From Clostridia bacterium (lineage in GTDB: Bacteria; Bacillota; Clostridia; Oscillospirales; CAG-272), in contig JAFTRY010000001.1 of NCBI GenBank assembly GCA_017462035.1, positions 1 to 40,047 on the forward strand: a stretch of 40,047 bases of DNA, given 5' to 3'. The notes beneath the pieces were generated by a model that made no database searches, had not been told where the DNA came from, and saw only the letters and a program-made list of their open reading frames with translations. The position numbers and the translations under genes are program-made. Below are positions 9,052-17,260 of this stretch, piece by piece. The first letter of the stretch is position 1. Each line of letters begins with the position of its first letter.

Positions 9052-9258
9052 TTACTCATCCTTTACGTACTCGACAATGTCACAGAGAGAACATCCCAAA
9101 GCGGTACATATGCGATCCAAAATGTCACTGTCGTAACAAACAACACCATTTTTATAGTAACGGTCTATTGTCTGAAATTTAACGCCGGTTCGCTTGGCTA
9201 ACTCATACCGAGTAATGCCGCACTTCTCCAAATATCTGTCTAATGTCAACCTTACCAT
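9052..9258 (-). CDS. Small XRE-family helix-turn-helix regulator
   Basis: This 68-residue protein is almost entirely a Cro/CI-type helix-turn-helix: YLEKCGITRYELAKRTGV followed by the recognition helix FQTIDRYYKNG, then LDRICTALGCSLCDIVEYV. The last phrase is the standard end of the single-domain XRE group that carries no sensor domain. Such proteins usually act as small repressors of nearby genes or of mobile elements; the target is unknown. The ATG has GGGAGGG about 8 bases upstream. It stands alone between the typA terminator and a spacer of about 185 bases. Confidence 0.88.
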   Translation of the reverse strand: MVRLTLDRYLEKCGITRYELAKRTGVKFQTIDRYYKNGVVCYDSDILDRICTALGCSLCDIVEYVKDE

Positions 9259-9417
9259 GAGCAGCCCTCCCTTTCAATATACATTTATCGAATATATACC
9301 CAGTTGCATATGATATTCCCTTGTATTCTTCTCATACTTACTTTGCAAGCATCATATCGAGTCCGCAAGGAAATATGGAACACAAGGTGCATATTGATCG
9401 CCGCAGACGTATATCAA

Positions 9418-9445
9418 AGTGTCGCGCCCTTAAGGGCACGACACT
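9418..9445 (-). terminator. Hairpin after the membrane-protein gene, weak terminator
   Basis: GTGTCG (9419-9424) pairs with CGACAC (9439-9444), enclosing a nearly continuous GCCCTTAAGGGC stem with one mismatch. It overlaps the stop codon of the minus-strand membrane-protein gene. Only a short T run follows, so termination is likely but not certain. The rest of 9259-9417 holds no recognisable gene. Confidence 0.5.
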
Positions 9446-10265
9446 AATGCGAACTCGGTTCTCTTTCGTTTGTATCTCGCTGAATGGTCTCCAGGAAGCC
9501 GCTTCCCGTATAAATGGTATAACCGTAAAGATTCGCGCCGCTTCCCGTGGTCACCATACCGCCCTCCCGATCCTTCTGGGACATCTCCCGACAAACGGGA
9601 TTGATCAGGATCCCACGAACCGTTCGGGTACTTTCAAACACAGTGCTGACAGGAGCGAAATTTGTGAAAAATTCCTTTTCCTTGGATTCAAAATCCATGA
9701 GAAGATTGAATCGGTTGTTCAACCGCAACCGCTTCATTCGGATCTTCTCCTTGTTGTCAAAGAGAAGCTCCGAACGGTAGCGTTTCACAGTAAGAAAATG
9801 CATTTCATAAACGGTACTTCCCGTTTGCAAGCGAAAATCAGCCTGTTGGTTCGACCATCGGAAGCCCTTACCAAAGGAACGAAGCACCTTTAAGGAGTAA
9901 TTCTTTTTCTTGCAAAGCTTCCTTAGCCTTCGCCAGAATTTTCGGCGGATCCGAAAGGTGCGAGTCAGCCGAACCGTCAGAAATATGACAGCCACTACGG
10001 CGATCAGCAGCTTGACCCAAAGTTCCGGGAAGAAGATAAAAAACATAATCGCCCCCGTGGAACCAACCAGGATGAACAGTCCGTAGATCCAAAGTGCCAT
10101 AATACGCATGGCATAGGTCCCCAGCTTTTCAATCAAGGGGTACACCTTTCTCTTTACGCCGTAAGAACGGTACAAGGGCACATGCCCCTCCTCAGGGCGC
10201 TGACTTCCGTCAGAGCGGTATTTTGTTTCACGGATTCGGTGATTGTCTCTACCAGATAAGCCCAT
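9444..10265 (-). CDS. Unknown two-helix membrane protein
   Basis: I do not recognise this 273-residue protein. It has a hydrophilic N-terminal stretch of about 50 residues, then two adjacent hydrophobic segments (about residues 53-77 and 82-98, with LFILVGSTGAIMFFIFF in the first). A strongly basic stretch follows (RTFRIRRKFWRRLRKLCKKK), then a long soluble C-terminal part. There is no signal peptide and no known motif. The basic run after the second helix suggests that the C-terminal part is cytoplasmic. The ATG has TAAGGAG about 6 bases upstream. It follows the GH78 gene by 31 bases on the same strand, so the two may share a message, but no functional link is evident. Confidence 0.7.
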   Translation of the reverse strand: MGLSGRDNHRIRETKYRSDGSQRPEEGHVPLYRSYGVKRKVYPLIEKLGTYAMRIMALWIYGLFILVGSTGAIMFFIFFPELWVKLLIAVVAVIFLTVRLTRTFRIRRKFWRRLRKLCKKKNYSLKVLRSFGKGFRWSNQQADFRLQTGSTVYEMHFLTVKRYRSELLFDNKEKIRMKRLRLNNRFNLLMDFESKEKEFFTNFAPVSTVFESTRTVRGILINPVCREMSQKDREGGMVTTGSGANLYGYTIYTGSGFLETIQRDTNEREPSSH

Positions 10266-10296
10266 AATGACTCCTTAGATCATTTCGATCTTCCTT

Positions 10297-12540
10297 TTAC
10301 TTATCCTCAGTAACGAAGGTGTAGTTGCCTGCGGTCAGGTTCATCACACGTCCGTCGGGCAGGGTCAGAGTTGCTTCACAGCCTGTGGGAATGGTGTAAT
10401 CGTAACGGATTCCCTCCGCCTGGTAGCTCCACTTTGCCTCCAAAGTACCAAGACGCGTATCGATTCTGCCCCAAGCGAAGCCCAAACGGCGATCAGGATG
10501 GGGGGTAATGGTAATCTTACGGTAGCCCGCTCCGTCAGGGCAGACACGAACCCCCAGTGCCATACCGTACACCCACTCAAATACAGAGCCATAGGCGTAG
10601 TGGTTGAAGGAGTTCTTGCAGTGATCCCAGAAGCTTCCGTCTTCCTTAATACCGTCCCAGTGCTCCCAAATGGTAGTAGCACCTCTGTTGACCGAGAAAA
10701 TCCAGGAAGGACTCTGCTCTTGCAGGAACAGGTCATAGGCACGGTCTGCATATCCGTTCTCAGTAAGAACCTCCAGAATGTAAGGAGTGCCCACGAAGCC
10801 GGTAGACATTCTTCCGCCGTTTTCGTCGATCATTTCCACCAGCTTCTTAGCAAGAGCCACCCGCTCTGCCTCATCCTTGTACAGACCGAACTTCAAGATC
10901 AGAACCAAAGAAGTCTGAGTCAACGCCTTCACGGGACGGGTGGTGGACAGCGCGTCATACTTGGGATAAAGCACGGGCAAACCGTCCTTCATAAAGATTC
11001 TCTGGAATGCGTCCTTGATCTTCAAGAACATATCCTCGTAGTATGTAGCGTCCTTGCCCAGAGCACGGGAGACCTTCGCCATCAAGGATACGGAGTAGCC
11101 AAAGAAAGCACTGGCGATCAGGTCGGTCTGGGTCGCGCCCTCACGAACCTCGGGACAAAGAATGGCGTCGGATGCCAGCCAGTCGCCGTAGTGATCGCCG
11201 CCCAGCCACAGATATTCTTCTTCGCCTGCGTTGTGCATGTATTCGATCCATTTCTGCATCATGGGATAGTTTGCTTCCAGCTCGTCCTTACAGTCGTATG
11301 CCAAATACAGTTCCCAAGGACAAACCACCGAAGCATCTCCCCATGCGGTAGAGGTACGCTCACCGCGGTTGGCTACGCCGGGCACAACCGAGCCGACGGC
11401 ACCGTTCTCCTTCTGCTCCAGACGCAAGTCCACAAACCACTTACGCATAAAGCGTTCTACGTCATAGTTAATGGCAGCAGTGTGCAGGAATACCTGAATA
11501 TCACCCGTCCAGCCAAGACGCTCGTCCCTCTGAGGACAGTCGGTAGGAATATCCACAAAGTTACTTCTCTGACCCCAAATGGTGTTCTGATACAGCTTGT
11601 TGATCTTTTCATAGCCGCACAGGAAGTTACCCGTTCTCTTCATTTCGGAGTATACGGCTACCGAGGTGATACAGGACAGATCCACTTCCTCGAAGGGCCA
11701 CTCATCCAGGCGAATATATCGGTAACCCTGGTAGGAGAAGGTGGGCTTGAATACGTCCTCGCCACCGCTGAGAATGTATGTATTTTGCGCTCTTGCCAGC
11801 TCCAGATTTCTGGTATAGAAATTACCGTCGCTATCCAACACCTCCGCGTGGGAGATCACGATCTTATCGCCTCTCTTACCCTTTACGCGAACCTCAACGT
11901 AACCCGCCAGGTTCTGACCGAAGTCGATGACCTTTTCTCCCTTGGGCGTGATGATCAGCTTAAAGGGTGCCAGTCTCTCCTGCTCACGTACGGGAACACC
12001 GCCATCGGGAACCGTTGCCACGTCTCTTTCTTCTGTTAGCGCCGTACCAAGGAGGGTCTCCTCGGCAGTCATATCCACAATGTCGCCATGGTAAAGCTCT
12101 GACTCCACCAATGTACCCGTCAGAACCTGCCAACTCTCGTCGGTTCCAATGCATTCCGTCTTACCATCAGCAGAGGTCATATTAATTTCGGCACGAAGGC
12201 TGATGTGCTCCGAGAAGAAATGATTGGTATTTCCTCTTCCCAAAAAGCCTACTGCCCAACCGTTTCCGCAGAGAACGTCCACGGTATTTTCACCGGTCTG
12301 AAGCAGATCGGTCACATCGTACTCCTGCACCTGAACCCGGTTCGGATAACTGGTAAATCCAGGAGCAAACAAAGCGTCTCCCACCCTTTTACCATTGACA
12401 TACAGATTGTACATACCAAATGCGGTAGCACGGATCTTCGCGTTGCATAACCCCTCTGAAAGAGTAAAGCTCTTACGAAAAATCGGGCATGCGCTCTCGG
12501 CAGTTTTGTCGGTATAAATCCACTGTGCGGTCTTAAACAT
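10297..12540 (-). CDS. GH78-family alpha-L-rhamnosidase
   Basis: This enzyme releases terminal L-rhamnose from plant glycosides, pectin side chains or bacterial polysaccharides. The 747-residue protein begins directly with the N-terminal rhamnosidase beta-domain (KSFTLSEG ... AFGMYNLYVNGKRVG). A concanavalin-like beta-domain follows (FKPTFSYQGYRYIRL, about residue 265). The (alpha/alpha)6 barrel has the family block DCPQRDERLGWTGD near residue 332, containing catalytic-region acids, and GATTIWEHWDG near 640. A C-terminal beta-domain closes the protein. It is shorter than most GH78 enzymes because extra N-terminal beta-domains are missing. There is no signal peptide, so it acts inside the cell on imported glycosides. 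Its promoter and ribosome site closely resemble those of the AraC gene 10 kb away. Confidence 0.93.
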   Translation of the reverse strand: MFKTAQWIYTDKTAESACPIFRKSFTLSEGLCNAKIRATAFGMYNLYVNGKRVGDALFAPGFTSYPNRVQVQEYDVTDLLQTGENTVDVLCGNGWAVGFLGRGNTNHFFSEHISLRAEINMTSADGKTECIGTDESWQVLTGTLVESELYHGDIVDMTAEETLLGTALTEERDVATVPDGGVPVREQERLAPFKLIITPKGEKVIDFGQNLAGYVEVRVKGKRGDKIVISHAEVLDSDGNFYTRNLELARAQNTYILSGGEDVFKPTFSYQGYRYIRLDEWPFEEVDLSCITSVAVYSEMKRTGNFLCGYEKINKLYQNTIWGQRSNFVDIPTDCPQRDERLGWTGDIQVFLHTAAINYDVERFMRKWFVDLRLEQKENGAVGSVVPGVANRGERTSTAWGDASVVCPWELYLAYDCKDELEANYPMMQKWIEYMHNAGEEEYLWLGGDHYGDWLASDAILCPEVREGATQTDLIASAFFGYSVSLMAKVSRALGKDATYYEDMFLKIKDAFQRIFMKDGLPVLYPKYDALSTTRPVKALTQTSLVLILKFGLYKDEAERVALAKKLVEMIDENGGRMSTGFVGTPYILEVLTENGYADRAYDLFLQEQSPSWIFSVNRGATTIWEHWDGIKEDGSFWDHCKNSFNHYAYGSVFEWVYGMALGVRVCPDGAGYRKITITPHPDRRLGFAWGRIDTRLGTLEAKWSYQAEGIRYDYTIPTGCEATLTLPDGRVMNLTAGNYTFVTEDK

Positions 12541-12574
12541 AGGTATCCCCCTTTTTTATTCCATAGATGGTTTC

Positions 12575-12603
12575 ATTATAGCATTGTTTTCCCTCTTTGT
12601 CAA
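12575..12603 (-). promoter_or_regulatory. Consensus sigma-A promoter of the GH78 gene
   Basis: On the minus strand TTGACA (12598-12603) and TATAAT (12575-12580) are separated by 17 bp. The -10 is preceded by TGC (extended -10) and followed by GAAA. A GGGGG ribosome site lies about 6 bases before the ATG. Confidence 0.9.
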
Positions 12604-12623
12604 CATTTGAGGTGAAAAAAAGA

Positions 12624-12648
12624 ATCCCCCCGTGTCAGACGGGGGGAT
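12624..12648 (-). terminator. Terminator of the lipoprotein gene
   Basis: A perfect 10-bp G/C-rich stem (12624-12633 with 12639-12648) has a 5-base loop. On the minus strand it is followed by TTCTTTTTTT. It begins 11 bases after the lipoprotein stop. Confidence 0.92.
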
Positions 12649-12658
12649 GAAGAAAGCC

Positions 12659-13000
12659 TTAGTCCTTCTTTTCGTACTCGAGCACACCGATCTTGATGGA
12701 ATCTTCCTTCTCCTCAAAATCAAAGGTACCGTCGTACTTCTTTACGTCATCATCTTCGCTCTCGAAAGTAAAGGTGATCTTGTCGTCCTTGATCTCGTAG
12801 GTTCCCTCAGCAGAACCAACCTCAGCACCGAGAACCTTTACGGTAATGGTAACCTTGCTACCCTTGAACTCATAGGTAGCACCGGAGCCAAGAGCCTCTG
12901 CGGAATACTTACCGGAGAGCTTCTTGCCACAAGACGCGAGGGTCAAGCAGAGCATCAGGGCAACCATCAGGACAGCCAAAATTCTTACGGATTTTTTCAT
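12659..13000 (-). CDS. Small predicted lipoprotein of unknown function
   Basis: This 113-residue protein has a clear lipoprotein signal: a basic start (MKKSVR), a hydrophobic core, and the lipobox LASC with Cys near residue 24. It should be lipidated and held at the outer face of the membrane. The mature part has a repeated beta pattern (GATYEFKGSKVTITV, GTYEIKDDKITFTF, GTFDFEEKEDSIKIGV) typical of small lipocalin-like or DUF5640-type beta-barrels that report on a scalar fold value such as G-x-Y/W. The start at 13000 was chosen for its GGAGGAAA site; a longer frame begins in the promoter. It lies just after lnt on the same strand but has its own promoter and terminator. Confidence 0.82.
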   Translation of the reverse strand: MKKSVRILAVLMVALMLCLTLASCGKKLSGKYSAEALGSGATYEFKGSKVTITVKVLGAEVGSAEGTYEIKDDKITFTFESEDDDVKKYDGTFDFEEKEDSIKIGVLEYEKKD

Positions 13001-13041
13001 TTCGATTTCCTCCTTTAAAATGTTATAAAACTTATGTATAT

Positions 13042-13070
13042 ATAATATCACTTCTTGGACTTCTTGTCAA
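13042..13070 (-). promoter_or_regulatory. Promoter of the lipoprotein gene
   Basis: On the minus strand TTGACA (13065-13070) and TATTAT (13042-13047) are 17 bp apart, about 40 bases upstream of the lipoprotein start. It lies between the lnt stop and the lipoprotein. Confidence 0.85.
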
Positions 13071-13088
13071 GCGGATTTCAAAAAAACT

Positions 13089-14729
13089 TCACACAACCGT
13101 CATATTTTTTACCCATTTTTTCTTTCGTATCCAAAGAATGATCTCTAAGGCGGCGAGCAAAAGAAGAATGGCAATCCACAAAAACACAAAGAGATTTCCG
13201 ATTAGAGTATACAGGGTACGGTGATCAGAACGGTATACATCCTCTACCACCATACCATCCACCAGGGGCTCCAAGGAGGACAAAACCTCTCCTCGATCAG
13301 AAATGATCGTGGAGATCCCCGTATTAGCGCAACGAACCACATACCTTCCGCTTTCAATGGCGCGAAGCTGTGCCTGGGCATTGTGCATATAAAGTGCCGC
13401 GGAATCGGTAAACCAAGAGTCGTTGGTGGAAAGACAGATCAGCTCCGCCCCCTCTAAAACACTTTCTCTGGTTAAATCTTCATAAATTGAATCAAAACAA
13501 ATCAGGGAGCCGATCGTTCCCTTCTCGGTCTCAAACAGGTTCGCTCCCTCGCCCCAAAGCACGTCGTCCCCGCTCATCACCAGCTCCGCCAAGGGGGGGA
13601 TCAACGTCTCAATGAGTCCGCGAAGAGGTACAAACTCTCCGAAAGGTACCAATTTCCGCTTGGCATACACCGTATCCAGACAGTTCCCGTCAGGGAGGAA
13701 GCAAAAGACCGCATTGTACTCGCCCTCTTTTTCGTTTTCCGACGGATCAAAGGCACCAACCAAAATCATAACGTCTGCCTCTTTCGCAAGAGAGGACACG
13801 TATACCCAGGAGCTATTTCCTTCCTCGAGTTCGTAGGGTAGGGCGGTTTCGGGCCAAACCACCAGCTCGGCTCCCTGCTCCGCTGCCCGGAGCGTATGCT
13901 CCCGATATACCTCCTGAGTCCGTTTGGCACTGCTGAAGCTCCATTTTTCGTTGGAGGAAATATTTCCCTGAATTGCAGCTACACGCAATGGCTCCCCCTC
14001 GTCCCGATTGGTCAGCCAAATAACGGCTCCCGCTCCGTACTGGAAAACCAGCATTGCCGCCACGGCAATACCAATAGGTTTCAAGCTATGGCGCAGGGGG
14101 ATTTCGTAACGGCGAAGGACGATGATCACGCCCTGCGCCAAGCAAAGATTCACCGCTACCAGCAAGAAGGTAACGAAATAAGAGCCAAACCAAGACGCGG
14201 TCTGAAGTCCCAGCAAGTAAGAGGATTGTCCCAGCGGCAGTCTTCCCCAAGGGACTCCCCACCAGCCGAGAGTCTGGCTCCACTCAAAGACCGACCAGAT
14301 CCCAGCCGCCAGAAAAGGACGCAGAAGGGGGACTCGACGGGCAAGAGAGGTTCGAAAAAACGTTCCCATCAGTACAAAAACAACACCGCCCATCAATGCC
14401 TGCAAAAGGGCGAGTCCCCACCAAGAAACCAGGACTACGCAAACAGCAGCCCCCTTGGTCATACCATCGATGAAATCCAGGGGATACAGATTGACGAACC
14501 AGTGGTAAACCACCAGATAGTAGCAATAGAAAAAGAACAAGCCGTAGCCGTAGAGGGTCCGCAGACGCACCTCGGACCTCGTGGCGTATTCCAGCAGAAA
14601 CAGACCCGCAGGAATCAGAGTCAGCCACTCTAAAAAGCCTATGGAGGGAAACACCAGGGTCAGCCCCGTCAAGACACCGCCAAGGGTCAAAAGCAGAAAT
14701 CGGATGCCTTTTCTTTGGCATATAATCAT
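13089..14729 (-). CDS. lnt: Apolipoprotein N-acyltransferase
   Basis: Lnt adds the third acyl chain to the N-terminal cysteine of lipoproteins, using phospholipid as donor. The 546-residue protein has about seven hydrophobic segments in residues 10-240, then a nitrilase-like domain. The catalytic triad residues are visible: Glu294 in VWPETALPYE, Lys357 in YAKRKLVPFGE and Cys411 in SLICFDSIYED. A final membrane helix spans about residues 510-535. I chose the ATG at 14729; a TTG 24 bases earlier lies before the AAAGGAG site. The gene follows the pseudouridine synthase by 27 bases and is probably co-transcribed with it. Most Firmicutes lack Lnt, though some Clostridia carry it. Confidence 0.92.
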   Translation of the reverse strand: MIICQRKGIRFLLLTLGGVLTGLTLVFPSIGFLEWLTLIPAGLFLLEYATRSEVRLRTLYGYGLFFFYCYYLVVYHWFVNLYPLDFIDGMTKGAAVCVVLVSWWGLALLQALMGGVVFVLMGTFFRTSLARRVPLLRPFLAAGIWSVFEWSQTLGWWGVPWGRLPLGQSSYLLGLQTASWFGSYFVTFLLVAVNLCLAQGVIIVLRRYEIPLRHSLKPIGIAVAAMLVFQYGAGAVIWLTNRDEGEPLRVAAIQGNISSNEKWSFSSAKRTQEVYREHTLRAAEQGAELVVWPETALPYELEEGNSSWVYVSSLAKEADVMILVGAFDPSENEKEGEYNAVFCFLPDGNCLDTVYAKRKLVPFGEFVPLRGLIETLIPPLAELVMSGDDVLWGEGANLFETEKGTIGSLICFDSIYEDLTRESVLEGAELICLSTNDSWFTDSAALYMHNAQAQLRAIESGRYVVRCANTGISTIISDRGEVLSSLEPLVDGMVVEDVYRSDHRTLYTLIGNLFVFLWIAILLLLAALEIILWIRKKKWVKNMTVV

Positions 14730-14756
14730 ACTCTTTATGTGCTCCTTTCGCAATCT

Positions 14757-15719
14757 TCAAAGGGCGGAATCCCGCAAGAACCATATCTCGGAGGGATCCA
14801 GAGAAAAGCTTTTTCCTTCCAGATAGGACAGAGGATTTTCTTTCTCTGTAGGTTCAAAGCGAAGGCGGTAGGCGTAAAGAGCCTGATATTTATACCCCTT
14901 TTGCCGTTCCTGTCGATTTATTCCGTACTTTCCGTCCCCCAACAGCGGATGACCGATCGCCGCCATCTGGGCGCGGATCTGGTGCGTTCGACCCGTGACC
15001 AGCTCCACCTCCAACAGCGCGTTCTCTCCCCTGGTTTCCAGGACTCTATAGCCGGTGATGATCTCCTTCGCCCCCGGGAATGGTTTTTCTCTGACCTCCA
15101 CCATATTGTCTCCGCTATTTTTTCGGAGGTAGGCGCGGAGCGTCGCCTCCCGCGGACTCGGAGTCCCATGGACCAGGCAAAGGTAGAATTTACTCACTTG
15201 ATTGGCGCGGATCTTCTCGTTGACCGTACGAAGTGCCTCCGCTGTTTTGGCGGCGATGACGATCCCACCGGTATTGCGGTCGATCCGATTACAGAGGGCG
15301 GGAGCAAAGGAATGCTCCTCTTTGGGCAAATATTCTCCCTTCTGATACAAATACGCTTTAATGTGCATAATCAGTGTATTTTCCGACGCCGCCGTATCTT
15401 CGTGAACAAGAACCCCAGGGCGTTTGTTTAAAAGAAGAATCTGATCGTCCTCGTACAGAATATTCAGCTTCGGTCTGATCCGTTCCAAAGCACCGTCGTC
15501 CTTCTCGGGGGAATCGAAAAATTCCTCTCGGATGAAGAGCTGGATTTCGTCCCCCTCTCGCAAAATATAATTCTGTTCGGTACGCTTGCGGTTGACCTTA
15601 ATCTTCTTCGTCCGAATCAGCTTATACATCATGGAGGTAGGAAGTCCCTTAACTGCCTTGGACAGAAATTTATCCACGCGCTGTCCCGCGTCATTTTTTT
15701 GAATGGAAATGCTTCTCAT
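14757..15719 (-). CDS. RluA-family 23S rRNA pseudouridine synthase
   Basis: This 320-residue protein has an N-terminal S4 RNA-binding domain (DAGQRVDKFLSKAVKGLP ... IRTKKIKVNRKR) and the RluA catalytic domain. The catalytic Asp lies in LCNRIDRNTGGIVIAAKT, where N-R-I-D replaces the common H-R-L-D. The family blocks ELVTGRTHQIRAQMAAIGHPLLGD are intact. S4 plus this catalytic domain is the RluC/RluD layout, so the likely targets are uridines of 23S rRNA; which positions cannot be told. The start at 15719 has AAAGGAAG about 6 bases upstream; the frame could be extended but lacks a ribosome site. It has its own promoter and leads into lnt. Confidence 0.92.
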   Translation of the reverse strand: MRSISIQKNDAGQRVDKFLSKAVKGLPTSMMYKLIRTKKIKVNRKRTEQNYILREGDEIQLFIREEFFDSPEKDDGALERIRPKLNILYEDDQILLLNKRPGVLVHEDTAASENTLIMHIKAYLYQKGEYLPKEEHSFAPALCNRIDRNTGGIVIAAKTAEALRTVNEKIRANQVSKFYLCLVHGTPSPREATLRAYLRKNSGDNMVEVREKPFPGAKEIITGYRVLETRGENALLEVELVTGRTHQIRAQMAAIGHPLLGDGKYGINRQERQKGYKYQALYAYRLRFEPTEKENPLSYLEGKSFSLDPSEIWFLRDSAL

Positions 15720-15780
15720 GTTACTTCCTTTACATTTTTTGAGCCGGATAGCTCCGCTCAAACCTCTCTTTTATTCTTTT

Positions 15781-15809
15781 ATTATAATGCATTTTCCCTG
15801 CCTTTTCAA
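15781..15809 (-). promoter_or_regulatory. Promoter of the pseudouridine synthase-lnt pair
   Basis: On the minus strand TTGAAA (15804-15809) and TATAAT (15781-15786) are separated by 17 bp, about 60 bases upstream of the start. Confidence 0.85.
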
Positions 15810-15869
15810 GGGATTTTTATGATTTTGCCCAAATTAACGCTCCTTCTCCGGATTTTTGTCGCTTTGCTG

Positions 15870-15898
15870 TTTACAAAATGGGAAAATCATGATAAAAT
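15870..15898 (+). promoter_or_regulatory. Promoter of mtaB
   Basis: TTTACA (15870-15875) and TAAAAT (15893-15898) are separated by 17 bp, 27 bases upstream of the chosen mtaB start. Confidence 0.85.
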
Positions 15899-15925
15899 AT
15901 TCCTATAAGAATGGAGTTGAAGTTT

Positions 15926-17260
15926 ATGTTGAATATTAATGCCAGCGTGGGGATCTACACCCTGGGCTGTAAAGTCAATCAATACGAATCGGAAGCGATT
16001 GCTGAGGAGTTTTCCCGTCAGGGATTTGACATCTTATCCCCAACCGAGATCTGTGATGTCTACGTCATCAACACCTGTACGGTAACGGCAGAATCGGATC
16101 GAAAGGCACGTCAATTCATCCGCCGAGCCATATCCCGCAATCCTGCCGCCTATATTTTAGTAACCGGATGCCTGGCTCAGACCTCGCCCGAGGCACTCTC
16201 CGCCATGGCGGGGGTTCACGCCGTGGTCGGCAACTCGGAGAAACTGTCTGTGGTCACGGAGGCGATCCGAATTTTAAGAAACGAACATCCGGCTTCCCAG
16301 GCAAGTGTTCGAGTCACCCCCATTGAGGATGCCTCCTTTGAGTCTATGCGTATTACCACCTTTGACCGCACCCGCGCTTACGTTAAAATTGAGGATGGCT
16401 GTGAAAATCACTGTACCTACTGTATCATTCCGAGTGCGCGGGGACGAGTTCGTTCCAAGGAACCGGAGGCTGTTCTCGCTGAGGTAACGGAGCTTACGAA
16501 AAACGGGTGTCGCGAGGTCGTACTAACGGGAATCGAGACCGCCTCTTACGGCAAGGATCTGGCAGGTGTCGATCTTGCCGATCTGCTGGAACGGATCGAT
16601 CAAATCGAGGGTATTGGACGGGTGCGACTGGGTTCTCTGGATCCCTCACTGATCCGCCCTGCCTTTGTGAACCGGATCACGTCCCTGTCCTCCCTGGCAC
16701 CCCACTTTCATCTGTCACTCCAAAGCGGAAGCAACCGTATTCTGGCACGGATGAAACGAAAATACAACCGAGAAATGGCTCTTTCTGCCATTCGTCTTCT
16801 TCGAGATGCCATCCCCGGTGTTCAGTTCACCACCGACGTGATCGTAGGATTCCCCGGCGAGACCGAGGAGGATTTTCAGGATACGGTCAGCTTCGTGCAG
16901 GAAGCACGCTTTTTGACCGTACATATTTTTCCCTACTCTAAAAGAAAAGGTACCCTTGCCGCCTCCATGGAGGAGCAGCTTTCTACCGAGGTCAAACGGC
17001 GGCGTTTACACGAGCTAGAGGAGGTAGCGGCGCGGATCCGTCAGGAGCTTTTGGAGAATGTTGCGCGGCGTTCCCCCATCGTGGAGGTTTTATTTGAAAG
17101 CTATGAAAAAGGTTACGCATACGGTCACACCGCCGATTTTTTGGAGGTAGCGGTTCCCTCCTCCGTTCCGCTTCACGGAGAGATGGCTCCCGTTCGTCTG
17201 GAACGCTCCGACGGTGTGGTATGCTTCGGTCAATTACAGGAGAATCCGCATGATATTTGA
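15926..17260 (+). CDS. mtaB: tRNA t6A37 methylthiotransferase MtaB
   Basis: This radical-SAM methylthiotransferase converts t6A37 to ms2t6A37 in tRNAs reading ANN codons. The N-terminal UPF0004 domain has its cluster cysteines in YTLGCKVNQYES, INTCTVTAESD and TGCLAQ; the wording GCKVNQYE and TCTVT marks the MtaB branch, not MiaB or RimO. The radical-SAM motif is CENHCTYC (about residue 155) followed by IIPSARGRVRSK, and a TRAM-like tail ends the protein. I chose the ATG at 15926, which has GGAG 9 bases upstream; the earlier ATG at 15911 lies before that site. The length of 444 residues is normal. It overlaps the next gene by 11 bases. Confidence 0.94.
   Translation: MLNINASVGIYTLGCKVNQYESEAIAEEFSRQGFDILSPTEICDVYVINTCTVTAESDRKARQFIRRAISRNPAAYILVTGCLAQTSPEALSAMAGVHAVVGNSEKLSVVTEAIRILRNEHPASQASVRVTPIEDASFESMRITTFDRTRAYVKIEDGCENHCTYCIIPSARGRVRSKEPEAVLAEVTELTKNGCREVVLTGIETASYGKDLAGVDLADLLERIDQIEGIGRVRLGSLDPSLIRPAFVNRITSLSSLAPHFHLSLQSGSNRILARMKRKYNREMALSAIRLLRDAIPGVQFTTDVIVGFPGETEEDFQDTVSFVQEARFLTVHIFPYSKRKGTLAASMEEQLSTEVKRRRLHELEEVAARIRQELLENVARRSPIVEVLFESYEKGYAYGHTADFLEVAVPSSVPLHGEMAPVRLERSDGVVCFGQLQENPHDI

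Noticed and set aside
10498..12039. 513-codon plus-strand frame opposite the GH78 gene
   Set aside because: It is the shadow of a confidently identified rhamnosidase; no start signal and no family pattern.
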